Shown here: positions 20,684-29,578 of the stretch, in pieces
How the letters are laid out: each line of letters begins with the position of its first letter
How positions within the stretch are numbered: position 1 is the stretch's first letter
NCBI GenBank assembly: GCA_964649745.1
Contig: CAZYQI010000018.1
Coordinates: 1 to 64,000, forward strand
DNA: 64,000 nt
Source of the DNA: CAZEHS01 sp964649745
Lineage (GTDB): Bacteria; Bacillota; Clostridia; Peptostreptococcales; Acidaminobacteraceae
Direction: 5' to 3'
The notes under the pieces: model-generated
Databases searched by the model: none
What the model was told of the DNA's origin: nothing
Seen by the model: only the letters and a program-made list of their open reading frames with translations
Made by a program: the position numbers and the translations under genes

Positions 20684-23110
20684 CTATTTAGGAACCGCCC
20701 GGGTCTGCCATATCCCCGATGCGTACTCCCCAATGGTGTTGTCCGACGAAAAGGTTCCTGAACAGGCGATATTGACAATGGCGGACTCCAGCCATTTGCT
20801 GCGATCCCGATACAGGCGCCCCAATCGGTTGTGGGCGGAGACATAGGAATCAAAATCCTTCAATACAAAGAATTCATCATTGAATTGAAGCAGAGTGTCC
20901 TTTATTCCTTTGAAGTCTTCCGGGCCCACGCCCAGAAAATCGTCTGTCAGCTGGTCAATAATCTTCTTGATTCGAAGGTCGCTGCGATAAAGCTCTATGG
21001 CATTATAGGTACGCGCCCCGTAAAGCTGGTAAACTTCTTCCTCCGTGAGACCGAAGAGCATGATGTGATCGTCACCCACCTCCCGGTGGATCTCAACATT
21101 GGCACCGTCCAGGGTGGCGATGGTGATGGCGCCGTTCATCATAAACTTCATATTCCCTGTGCCGGAGGCTTCCTTGGTGGTGGTGGATATCTGTTCGCTG
21201 ACATCGGCAGCAGGGATCAGCTGCTCTGCCAGTGAGACCCCGTAATTTTCAAGGAAAACCACCTTGAGCTTGTCACGGATTCGTTTGTCATGATTGATCT
21301 TATCTGCCAAGGTATTGATCAGCTTGATGGTCTGCTTGGCAATGTAGTAGCCCGGCGCTGCCTTCCCCGCAAAAATAAAGGTATGCGGGGTAATATCGGC
21401 GTCCGGATCATCCAAGAGGCGATTGTAGAGATGCATGATATGCAGAACATTCAACGTTTGCCGCTTGTACTCATGGAGTCGTTTGGCATGAACATCAAAA
21501 ATCGAGCAGGGATCCACTGTAATCCCGTTGCGCTGTTTGATCAGTTCCACCAGCTTGTCCTTGTTTCCCTGTTTAACAGCTGAAATCTTTTCCTTGAAGG
21601 ATGCATCGTCCTTGTATTTCATCAGGTTGCGCATATTCAGCGGAGTCTGTATCCAGGATTCGCCAATGGTTTCCGTTATCAGATCCGCCAGCTTTGGGTT
21701 TGCGTTGAGCAGCCAGCGCCGATGGGTGATGCCGTTGGTCTTGTTATTGAATTTATGCGGATACACCTCGAAGAAATCCTTCAGCTCCTGCTTTTTAAGA
21801 ATTTCCGTATGGAGCTGTGCCACACCGTTGATGCTGTAGCTGCCGGCAATGGCCAAATAGGCCATACGAACCTGTCCGTTGGCCACAATCGCCATATTGG
21901 CCACCTTATCCGTGTCTCCATTGAACCGGGCAAACATCTCCCTGCAGAAGCGTTCGTTGATTTCGTTGGTAATCATCCATATCCGTGGCAAAACCTGTTG
22001 ATACATCTCAACATTCCACTTTTCCAGCGCCTCGGACATGATGGTATGGTTGGTGTAGGAAATAACGGAGGTGGTGATGCGCCATGCCTCTTCCCAGCCC
22101 AAGCCTTCGTCATCCAGCAGCACCCGCATCAGTTCCGGTATAGCCAGAGCAGGATGGGTATCGTTGATGTGAATGGAGATATGGGCATCCATCTCCTTCA
22201 GCGGAACGCCTTTTTTCTTGAAGGAACGCACAATGCTCTGAACCCCCGCAGACACGAAGAAGTACTCCTGTTTGAGTCTCAGCAGTCGCCCCTCTTCATA
22301 GGAATCGTTGGGGTACAGCACCTGAGAAATGGCCTCCGCCGTATGCTTCTGATCGAAGGCCCGCATAAAATCACCCCGACTGAAGGTGGAATAGTCGAAC
22401 TCCGGTATAAAGCTTTCCGCGCTCCACAGCCGCAGTGTATTGACGGTGCCGTTCTTATACCCCGATATCGGCGTATCATAGGGGACCGCAAGAACGGATT
22501 CATAATTTTCCGTAAAAAATTTGTCCTTTCCATTTTCCTGATACTGGTGTACCGTGCCACCGAAACGAACCTCTACGGCCTTATCTGCCTTTCGAACCTC
22601 CCATACGTTACGATTTTGCAGCCAGCGATCCGGGTACTCTACTTGGTACCCATTGACGATTTTCTGTTCGAAAAGCCCATAATTGTAGCGGATGCCGCAC
22701 CCGTGACCCGGAATGGCCGTCGCTGCCATGGAATCCATAAAGCAGGCCGCCAGCCTGCCAAGACCGCCATTTCCAAGCCCCTGATCCTTCTCAATGGCCG
22801 CAATCTCTTCAAAATCAAAACCCAGCTCATTTACCGCTTCCCGGACCACATCGCTGATTCCCAAATTCCTGAGAAATGCCGGCAGAAGCCTGCCTGTCAG
22901 GAATTCCATGGAAAAATAGTACACCTGCTTCACATTTCGTTCCCGATAACGGGTTATGGTATCCACCCAGTCCTCTGCGACATATTGACGAACAAGGCTG
23001 CCCAAAGCGTTGTATCTATCCCATGTGCTGGTTTCATCCACCTTCTTGGCGCTGCGCACCTTCAATTCCCGTATATATTGCTCCTTGAACGCTTCTTTAT
23101 CCAGATGCAT
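20684..23110 (-). CDS. glgP: Glycogen phosphorylase
   Basis: GlgP releases glucose 1-phosphate from glycogen chain ends using pyridoxal phosphate. The 808-residue protein is full length, with NGGLGRLAACFMDS near the substrate site and EASGTGNMKFMMNG near the C-terminus, whose Lys (near residue 655) holds the cofactor. It lies 29 bases after glgA, with GAGGTGAGGG before the ATG. Together with pulA it supplies the degradative half of the operon. Confidence 0.96.
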   Translation of the reverse strand: MHLDKEAFKEQYIRELKVRSAKKVDETSTWDRYNALGSLVRQYVAEDWVDTITRYRERNVKQVYYFSMEFLTGRLLPAFLRNLGISDVVREAVNELGFDFEEIAAIEKDQGLGNGGLGRLAACFMDSMAATAIPGHGCGIRYNYGLFEQKIVNGYQVEYPDRWLQNRNVWEVRKADKAVEVRFGGTVHQYQENGKDKFFTENYESVLAVPYDTPISGYKNGTVNTLRLWSAESFIPEFDYSTFSRGDFMRAFDQKHTAEAISQVLYPNDSYEEGRLLRLKQEYFFVSAGVQSIVRSFKKKGVPLKEMDAHISIHINDTHPALAIPELMRVLLDDEGLGWEEAWRITTSVISYTNHTIMSEALEKWNVEMYQQVLPRIWMITNEINERFCREMFARFNGDTDKVANMAIVANGQVRMAYLAIAGSYSINGVAQLHTEILKKQELKDFFEVYPHKFNNKTNGITHRRWLLNANPKLADLITETIGESWIQTPLNMRNLMKYKDDASFKEKISAVKQGNKDKLVELIKQRNGITVDPCSIFDVHAKRLHEYKRQTLNVLHIMHLYNRLLDDPDADITPHTFIFAGKAAPGYYIAKQTIKLINTLADKINHDKRIRDKLKVVFLENYGVSLAEQLIPAADVSEQISTTTKEASGTGNMKFMMNGAITIATLDGANVEIHREVGDDHIMLFGLTEEEVYQLYGARTYNAIELYRSDLRIKKIIDQLTDDFLGVGPEDFKGIKDTLLQFNDEFFVLKDFDSYVSAHNRLGRLYRDRSKWLESAIVNIACSGTFSSDNTIGEYASGIWQTRAVPK

Positions 23111-23139
23111 ACCCTCACCTCTTCACGGTTTCTATGATC

Positions 23140-24573
23140 TCAAAGCCCTGCCAAACGGTTGTACAGGTCGTTGTATAGTTTTGCAGAGTGGGTCCAGCTG
23201 TTGTCCGCTTTCATGGCGTTTTTTTGAATGGTTTTCCACTGCCCGGGATCTCTGTAGCATTGAAGGGCATAGCGTATGGAATGGAGCATTTCATGGGCGT
23301 TGTAATTACTGAAGCTGAAGCCGTTTCCTTCTCCACTGAATTCATTCCAGGGCTCCACCGTATCCTTAAGGCCTCCGGTTTCACGAACAACGGGAATGCT
23401 GCCATAGCGCAGGGCAATCATCTGCCCTAACCCGCAAGGCTCAAAAAGCGAAGGCATGAGAAACAGGTCGCTGGCACCGTAGATCAGGTGTGAGAGCCCA
23501 CTGTCAAAACGAATCTGCGCAGACAGTTTGTCCGGATACCACTTCTCAAAATCACGGAACATCTGCTCATATCGATGCTCGCCGGTGCCCAACACCACCA
23601 TCTGCATATCCTGCTGTAAAATTTCATGCAGCACATGGGCGATGAGATCGAATCCCTTTTGATCCGTCAACCGGGTAATCATGGCCAGCATCGGCACATC
23701 GGCCCGGACCGGCAATCCCAGCTGCCGCTGGAGCTCCTCCTTGTTCTCCCGCTTGCGCCAAACAGAGGTGATATCATATGTGTGATGCAGGCAGGGATCC
23801 TTTTTCGGGTTATACATTTCCGTGTCTATGCCGTTTACGATGCCGAAAAGCGCCCTTTCCCGATCCCGTATGACCCCATCCATATGCTCTCCAAAAAAGG
23901 GATTCTGGATTTCCATGGCATACGTGGGACTAACCGTGGTTACATAGTGAGAGTACCGTATTCCCGCTTTCATGAAACTGATATTTCGGTGGAATTCCAG
24001 TTCCCCGGAATTGAAATAGTCCATGGAAAGGTTAAGCAGATCCGGAAGGATTTCTGCCGGGAATATCCCCTGATATTTAAGATTGTGGATGGTGAAAACC
24101 GTGCGAATATGACTCATACCAGGCCGGTAGAGGTAGTCATCACTGAGCAGCACGCTGACGATACCCGTGTGCCAGTCGTTCAGGTGAATAATATCCGGAA
24201 TGAAGTCCAGAGGCTCCAGCATCTCCAAAACCGCTCTGCAAAAGAACGAATACCGTTCTCCGTCATCAAAATATCCGTAAAGGCCATCCCTGTTGAAGTA
24301 GAATTCATTCTCAATCAGATAATAAGGGATTCCGTCATAGGTTGCCTCATCAACTCCGCAGGACTGGCGTCGCCAGCTCATGGACACGGTGCACTCGGCG
24401 ACTCTTTGGCTGCCCTCCAGCAAGGATGGCGGTATGGCACCGTATTTTGGGATCACCACACGGACATCCACGCCCATTTCTCTGAGCTTTTTAGGCAGTG
24501 CATGAGCAACGTCGGCCAGACCGCCGCTTTTGATAAACGGCACCGCCTCCGATGCCACGAATAGAACTTTCAA
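23140..24573 (-). CDS. glgA: Glycogen synthase (ADP-glucose type)
   Basis: GlgA transfers glucose from ADP-glucose to the growing alpha-1,4 chain. The 477-residue GT5 protein has the N-terminal ADP-glucose-binding loop KSGGLADV (15-22) and the C-terminal MPSLFEPCGLGQ with the retaining-glycosyltransferase Glu. The start codon is TTG at 24573, set by AAGGAGG seven bases upstream. It follows glgD by 16 bases. Confidence 0.95.
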   Translation of the reverse strand: MKVLFVASEAVPFIKSGGLADVAHALPKKLREMGVDVRVVIPKYGAIPPSLLEGSQRVAECTVSMSWRRQSCGVDEATYDGIPYYLIENEFYFNRDGLYGYFDDGERYSFFCRAVLEMLEPLDFIPDIIHLNDWHTGIVSVLLSDDYLYRPGMSHIRTVFTIHNLKYQGIFPAEILPDLLNLSMDYFNSGELEFHRNISFMKAGIRYSHYVTTVSPTYAMEIQNPFFGEHMDGVIRDRERALFGIVNGIDTEMYNPKKDPCLHHTYDITSVWRKRENKEELQRQLGLPVRADVPMLAMITRLTDQKGFDLIAHVLHEILQQDMQMVVLGTGEHRYEQMFRDFEKWYPDKLSAQIRFDSGLSHLIYGASDLFLMPSLFEPCGLGQMIALRYGSIPVVRETGGLKDTVEPWNEFSGEGNGFSFSNYNAHEMLHSIRYALQCYRDPGQWKTIQKNAMKADNSWTHSAKLYNDLYNRLAGL

Positions 24574-24589
24574 TAGAGCACCTCCTTGT

Positions 24590-25708
24590 TTAAATCGTCA
24601 CGCCTTTCTTGATCACGTAGGGATGCCCCTCATGGCCGAAAAGCATCTTCTTCTTCGAAATGGACACGTTTTTGTCCAGAATGGCGAAGTTCAGGCTGGC
24701 CGTTTCATCGATATAGCAGTTCTGCATCAGGATGCTGTTTCGGATGATGGCCCCTTTCCTTATGGTGACCCCCCGGCCTATGATGCTGTTCTCCACCGTG
24801 CCTTCGATGTGACAGCCATTGGCAATCAGGGAGTTGGATACGGAGGAGGTGTCGCTGTACTTGGTGGAGGGTTCGTCCTTTATTTTTGTGAAGATAAGCC
24901 CATTGCTGAAAAACAGATTCCTTGACACATCGGGATTCAGCAGGTCCATATTGGCCAGATAATAGTTCTCAATGGAGTTGATGCACGCAAGATATCCGTC
25001 AAAGGGATAGGCGTTCACATGAAGCTCCTGAATGCGGTTGAACAGCACCTGCTTCAGATAGTCCCCGTCACCCATATGAACCCCTTCCTCAATGATGTCC
25101 GTCAGAAGGTCTTTTTTCATGATGTAATTTTCGGTGGAGATGTTGTAGTATTTCTTTTTACCCAGGTTCTTGCCAATACCCAGAACGTTACCGCCTTCGT
25201 CCAGATTCAGCGAATCACAGTTGATGAACCGGCGCACACTGTTGTCCATATGCTTGTAGAGAATGGTGATGTCCGCACCGGTGTCCTTATGAAACTTGAT
25301 CGCCGGTCTGAAATCCGCGTTGCAGATCATATAGCTCCGGGAAATGACCACATATTTAGCCCGGGACATATAGAGAAAATCCAGATGGTTCTTGAAATTC
25401 TCAATATCGCCCCGGCGCTGCACCACATCGCTGCTGCTCATCATCGGGTTCATAACGAACAGCCCTCCCCGCTTCCGATCCAGATCCCAGTACTTGCCTG
25501 ATCCGAAATGGTCCATCAGGGATCTCGCCTTCCCTTGGGTGAACACGGCCACATCCCGTATTCCACTGTTCACAAGGCTGGACATGATAAAGTCAATAAC
25601 CCGGTACCGGCCTGCGAAGGGTACCGCTGCCAAAGGACGCACCGCTGTCAGCTCCTTGATCTGTTCTTCCGGCTCACTGAGATTGATAATGCCAAGGACA
25701 TCCTTCAT
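24590..25708 (-). CDS. glgD: Glucose-1-phosphate adenylyltransferase subunit GlgD
   Basis: A GlgC paralogue that in Firmicutes forms a heteromer with GlgC and stimulates ADP-glucose synthesis. The 372-residue protein keeps the nucleotidyltransferase fold and the C-terminal left-handed beta-helix. The N-terminal GGxGxRL loop of GlgC is absent (NLSEPEEQIKELTAVRPLAA instead), as expected for the non-catalytic subunit. It lies directly after glgC (three bases). Confidence 0.93.
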   Translation of the reverse strand: MKDVLGIINLSEPEEQIKELTAVRPLAAVPFAGRYRVIDFIMSSLVNSGIRDVAVFTQGKARSLMDHFGSGKYWDLDRKRGGLFVMNPMMSSSDVVQRRGDIENFKNHLDFLYMSRAKYVVISRSYMICNADFRPAIKFHKDTGADITILYKHMDNSVRRFINCDSLNLDEGGNVLGIGKNLGKKKYYNISTENYIMKKDLLTDIIEEGVHMGDGDYLKQVLFNRIQELHVNAYPFDGYLACINSIENYYLANMDLLNPDVSRNLFFSNGLIFTKIKDEPSTKYSDTSSVSNSLIANGCHIEGTVENSIIGRGVTIRKGAIIRNSILMQNCYIDETASLNFAILDKNVSISKKKMLFGHEGHPYVIKKGVTI

Positions 25709-25711
25709 ACG

Positions 25712-26869
25712 CTACACCCCCATCGCCGCTTCTGCGGACTTGTTCTCTCTGAAATACAGCAGAATTTCTTTGCTGTCCGGGGCCCCTATGCTGGTCCCGG
25801 CAGGCACGGTCTCGCCACTCATGACGATGCACCGGTGAACCTGTGCCCCTTCCTCGATGACCGCTCCCGGAAGGACAACAGAATCCACCACCGTGGCGCC
25901 GGCAAGAATCCTTACCCCCGGAGATATCACGGAGTGGGTCACGTGTCCGTCAATGAAGCAGCCTTCGTTGATCAGTGCGTCCTCCACGACTCCGTTTTGT
26001 GTGATGTACTGAGGTGGGCTGATGGGGTTCACGGAGTAGATCCGCCACTTTTTATCGAACAGGTTCAAACCGTTATCTTCATTGAGCAGGTCCATATTGG
26101 CTTCCCAAAGGCTGTGAATGGTCCCTACATCCTTCCAATAATCACCGAATTCATAGGCATATACAGGACTTCCGCCGTTTATCATGGCCGGAATTATATT
26201 TTTCCCGAAATCGTTCTCCGATTCCGGGTTGTGCTCATCGTCAATCAGCATCTGCTTCAAGCATTTCCAGTTAAAGATGTATATTCCCATTGAGGCCAGA
26301 TTGCTTTTGGGATTGTCCGGCTTTTCATCAAACTCATATATCTTAAGATCCTCATGGGCGTTTAATATTCCGAAGCGCGGCGCCTCTTCCCAAGGAACCC
26401 GTATAACCGCAACCGTAAGATCTGCTCCTTTGTCCACATGATGCTCCAGCATGTTGGAATAATCCATTTTGTAAATATGATCTCCAGAAAGAATCAGTAC
26501 ATAGTCCGGATCATGTTCATCTATGAAATGGATGTTTTCGTAGATGGCATTGGCCGTCCCCTTGTACCATCGTCCACCCTCAGCTCCCACAAAAGGCGGA
26601 AGAACCCGTATCCCTCCGTCCATCCGGTCCAGATCCCAGGGGCTGCCTATCCCAATATGGGTATTGAGGATCAGTGGTTCATACTGGGTCAGCACGCCCA
26701 CTGTCGTGATCCCTGAGTTGCTGCAGTTGCTCAGCGCAAAATCGATGATTCGGTATTTCCCCCCAAAGGGTACCGCAGGTTTGGCATTCTTTGCAGTCAG
26801 CTCCTTAAGCCTGGATCCCTGACCCCCTGCCAGAATCATAGCGACTATTTCCTGCTTTCTGTTACTCAT
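25712..26869 (-). CDS. glgC: Glucose-1-phosphate adenylyltransferase (ADP-glucose pyrophosphorylase)
   Basis: GlgC makes ADP-glucose from glucose 1-phosphate and ATP, the committed step of glycogen synthesis. The 385-residue protein shows [16 protein letters not shown] (nucleotide binding), the [10 protein letters not shown] substrate segment and a C-terminal beta-helix. The start is ATG at 26869 with GGAGG upstream. The longer frame to 26989 reads through AT-rich leader and is not supported. It heads the glgC-glgD-glgA-glgP-pulA operon. Confidence 0.96.
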   Translation of the reverse strand: MSNRKQEIVAMILAGGQGSRLKELTAKNAKPAVPFGGKYRIIDFALSNCSNSGITTVGVLTQYEPLILNTHIGIGSPWDLDRMDGGIRVLPPFVGAEGGRWYKGTANAIYENIHFIDEHDPDYVLILSGDHIYKMDYSNMLEHHVDKGADLTVAVIRVPWEEAPRFGILNAHEDLKIYEFDEKPDNPKSNLASMGIYIFNWKCLKQMLIDDEHNPESENDFGKNIIPAMINGGSPVYAYEFGDYWKDVGTIHSLWEANMDLLNEDNGLNLFDKKWRIYSVNPISPPQYITQNGVVEDALINEGCFIDGHVTHSVISPGVRILAGATVVDSVVLPGAVIEEGAQVHRCIVMSGETVPAGTSIGAPDSKEILLYFRENKSAEAAMGV

Positions 26870-27097
26870 GGCGTCCCTCCCACTATTCCATAATTTATTG
26901 GCCCCACAGCAGCCTGAACGGATTATGATGCTGTATTTCTGAATAATTTTTATGTCTATATACCCCATTCTTCCGTACCGGCACCACAATACACGGTTTT
27001 TTAGACAGGTATTTTTGGCCGTATTCTTTTTAGGTACCCTTCTATCATATGTACAATCACAACTTATTACATTTTTATTGTTTTTTCAATTATTGTA
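26870..27097. other. Upstream region of the glycogen operon
   Basis: An AT-rich intergenic stretch between glgC and the rpoN terminator. It must hold the glgC promoter, but no clear -35/-10 pair could be chosen. An imperfect inverted repeat of ATTACA and TGTAAT elements lies around 27066-27100. Confidence 0.4.
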
Positions 27098-27132
27098 ATA
27101 AAAAAACAGGACCCGCTTCTATGGTCCTGTTT
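27098..27132 (-). terminator. Terminator of rpoN
   Basis: A 10-base-pair stem (AAACAGGACC, 27104-27113, with GGTCCTGTTT, 27123-27132) is followed on the minus strand by TTTTTTTAT. It lies 28 bases past the rpoN stop. Confidence 0.85.
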
Positions 27133-27160
27133 CATATAGAGAAAAGAATTCAATTGCTTA

Positions 27161-28612
27161 TCAGAAACGACGTCGCTTTGAGGAACCTGGAATTCCCATT
27201 TCCTCCCGATACTTTGCAATCGTTCGCCGGGATACCTGTACCCCTTGCCCGTTCAATACGTCTGCGATATGTTGATCACTGAGGGGTTTATGTGAATCCT
27301 CTTTCCCAACCAGTTCACTAATTTGAGTCTTAATGGACTGTGAGGAAACGCCCTCTCCATCAGAACCGCTGACACCACTCTGGAAAAAGTACTTAAGTTC
27401 AAAAACTCCCCGGGGACACTGAACATACTTCCCGTTAACCGCACGGCTCACTGTCGATTCGTGGACCCCCACCTTTTCCGCAATATCCTTTAGGGTCATG
27501 GGCTTCAGGTGCATCATTCCGTGATCAAAGAACTCCCTTTGGGTCTCGATAATCGAAACAACAACCTTATAGATTGTATTCCGCCGCTGTTCAATGCTGC
27601 GTATGATGCGAAGCGCCGACTGAAGCCGTTCGGTGATATAAGCTGATGCGTTTTCCTCTGTGTCCTTGCTGCGCACCATGCTCTGATAATAAGAGCTTAT
27701 TCTGAGCCGCGGCGTTGCCTGGTCGTTGAGAAGGACCACATACTCCTGACCGACTTTTTCGATGGTTACATCCGGTATGATATAACGGACATCCCGGAGA
27801 CTTGCAAAAATCCGTCCCGGCTTGGGCTCCAGGCCTCGGATAACATTCACGGCCTTTTGGATATCATCGGGGGTCACATTCAACGCCTTGGCAATCAGTG
27901 CAATGCGATTGGATGCAAGATCGTCCAGATAACTCTCAACAATGGGGATCACCAGGGAATTCCGGATCCCCTTCTGCTGAATCTGGATCAGCAGACACTC
28001 CCTGAGGTCCCGGGCAGCAACCCCATGAGGCTCGAAGGTTTGGATGATCTGAATCAAATCCTCCACTTCGTCTTCATCAACACCCAGCTGCTCAGCGATT
28101 TCATTGCAGCCAACCTTAAGGTATCCGTTGGTATCCAGATTTTCTATAATATAAACCCCGATTAGAAACTGGGGCTGTGTAAGCTTTGCAAACTGAAGCT
28201 GGTCCAAAAGATGTTCCGTCAGGGTGTCTTCATGGACCAAGAGTTGTTCAAAATTGAATTCCTCCCGGGTTTCCCGTTCTCTTCGCTGCCAGGAAGGTTC
28301 TTCGTCCCGCCAGTCCTTCCAGTCCATTTCCTGGCGGTTGCGCATGATTTCTTCTGCTACGGATTCCGCCGTTCTCCTTGGAACCTCGTTCGCAGGCTCC
28401 GAAGCCTCCGCACGGCCAGCCTTCTCAATGGGTTTTTCAGCAGAATCTCCGCCGGTATATGTATCCAGAACAGGATTAGACATCAACTGCTCCTGGATGA
28501 ACTCCGTGAGCTCCACTGAATTATACTGAAGTATTTCAATGGCCTGCCGAAGCTCCGGCGTCATGACCAGCTTTTGGGTCTGAACCATATTCAGATTGAA
28601 CTGCATTTTCAC
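27161..28612 (-). CDS. rpoN: RNA polymerase sigma-54 factor
   Basis: Sigma-54 recognises -24/-12 promoters and needs AAA+ activators. The 483-residue protein has the Gln/Leu-rich region I at the N-terminus (about 1-50), an acidic region II (about 55-105), a core-binding region (about 120-290), the HTH (about 370-390, VGVHESTVSRAVNGKYVQ) and a perfect C-terminal RpoN box, SRRTIAKYREEM. Likely targets in this window are kce and the methionine gamma-lyase gene, both of which carry GG-N10-GC elements. Confidence 0.96.
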   Translation of the reverse strand: MKMQFNLNMVQTQKLVMTPELRQAIEILQYNSVELTEFIQEQLMSNPVLDTYTGGDSAEKPIEKAGRAEASEPANEVPRRTAESVAEEIMRNRQEMDWKDWRDEEPSWQRRERETREEFNFEQLLVHEDTLTEHLLDQLQFAKLTQPQFLIGVYIIENLDTNGYLKVGCNEIAEQLGVDEDEVEDLIQIIQTFEPHGVAARDLRECLLIQIQQKGIRNSLVIPIVESYLDDLASNRIALIAKALNVTPDDIQKAVNVIRGLEPKPGRIFASLRDVRYIIPDVTIEKVGQEYVVLLNDQATPRLRISSYYQSMVRSKDTEENASAYITERLQSALRIIRSIEQRRNTIYKVVVSIIETQREFFDHGMMHLKPMTLKDIAEKVGVHESTVSRAVNGKYVQCPRGVFELKYFFQSGVSGSDGEGVSSQSIKTQISELVGKEDSHKPLSDQHIADVLNGQGVQVSRRTIAKYREEMGIPGSSKRRRF

Positions 28613-28644
28613 GGATTCATCACCTGCCTCTCAACACTAGCCCT

Positions 28645-28653
28645 ATTATACCA
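28645..28653 (-). promoter_or_regulatory. Extended -10 promoter of rpoN
   Basis: On the minus strand TGGTATAAT gives an extended -10 element 33 bases before the rpoN start. The -35 region is poor, as is usual for extended -10 promoters. Confidence 0.5.
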
Positions 28654-28690
28654 CAGACCTTGCCGGCTTTTCTTCTGGAGAATATCACCA

Positions 28691-28728
28691 ATAAGCGCCT
28701 GTCACCCTATCGGATGACAAGCGCTTAT
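28691..28728 (-). other. Hairpin downstream of the solute-binding protein gene
   Basis: ATAAGCGCCTGTCACCC and GGATGACAAGCGCTTAT can form a stem of about 17 pairs with two weak positions and a TATC loop, starting four bases past the stop at 28732. There is no strong U tract, so it may be a terminator or a 3'-end stabiliser. Confidence 0.5.
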
Positions 28729-28731
28729 CTT

Positions 28732-29565
28732 TCACTGGGTATAGCGACTGATTATTTCCTGATACGACCCATCTGCCTTCATTTTCACAAGTTCTTCATC
28801 AATTTTTCGAATCAGCTCCGGATCAATCTTCCGTTCCTTGCTGAAGCATAGGTACAGCCCTTCCGGCGCTCTGAGCGGCGTTTCGTGCTCAACCACTCTG
28901 TCCTGAACCCCCATTTTTTTAAGATAATATAAGGTAGACAGGTGATGATCCACCATGGCATCGATACGTCCTTCCAACAGCTTTTGAATATCCGTCGGCA
29001 GATCCGTCACCTCTTCAACCCTCATCTCTCCACTTTTCTTGGCGTTTTCGAACTCCGCTCCGAAGAAGTAATCCTGCACCATGCCGATCCGATAGCGCTT
29101 CAGGGATTCGATGGTGCCGTCGAATTTCACCGGGGAATCCTTTAGGGTGTATACAAACTGCGCCTCATAGGCCAGGGGTTCCTCCAGATAATGCATGTAC
29201 GTTTCCCGTTCCTCGCTGTAGAACGCACAAAAAATACCGTCTGTGTCCCCATCCTGCACCATCTGCAGAGCTCTGGTCCATGGCAGCATCTTGATCTCAA
29301 CGGTATATCCCTCCCGCTTGAATACTTCCGCCACCACATCCACAGCAAGACCCTTGATGACCCTGTTTTCTTCAAACGCGTACGGAATGTAGCTTTCCGT
29401 GACAAGCTGCACAATCTTCTGATCCAGCTTCGACTCTACTGTCTGTTTCGGTTGTGATTCAATCAGCACGTCGGCCGGTCGCTTCACGCACCCCGCTGCG
29501 AACACGGAAACAACGAAGAGAACGAGCACCATAAGCCCCAAAACCCTGTATTTATTAAAACCCAT
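28732..29565 (-). CDS. Family 3 solute-binding lipoprotein
   Basis: A 277-residue extracytoplasmic protein of the amino-acid-binding (SBP_bac_3) type. The signal peptide ends in the lipobox FAAGC (Cys26), so the protein is membrane-anchored. The mature part shows the two-lobed pattern with VAEVFKREGYTVEI and the late EGLYLCFSKE segment. The start at 29565 is chosen because GGAGGGCG lies upstream, overlapping the end of the kinase gene. No permease or ATPase is adjacent. It follows a histidine kinase gene by 13 bases, so it probably serves as a ligand sensor for that kinase or as a stray transporter component. Ligand unknown. Confidence 0.8.
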   Translation of the reverse strand: MGFNKYRVLGLMVLVLFVVSVFAAGCVKRPADVLIESQPKQTVESKLDQKIVQLVTESYIPYAFEENRVIKGLAVDVVAEVFKREGYTVEIKMLPWTRALQMVQDGDTDGIFCAFYSEERETYMHYLEEPLAYEAQFVYTLKDSPVKFDGTIESLKRYRIGMVQDYFFGAEFENAKKSGEMRVEEVTDLPTDIQKLLEGRIDAMVDHHLSTLYYLKKMGVQDRVVEHETPLRAPEGLYLCFSKERKIDPELIRKIDEELVKMKADGSYQEIISRYTQ

Positions 29566-29578
29566 AATCGCCCTCCGA

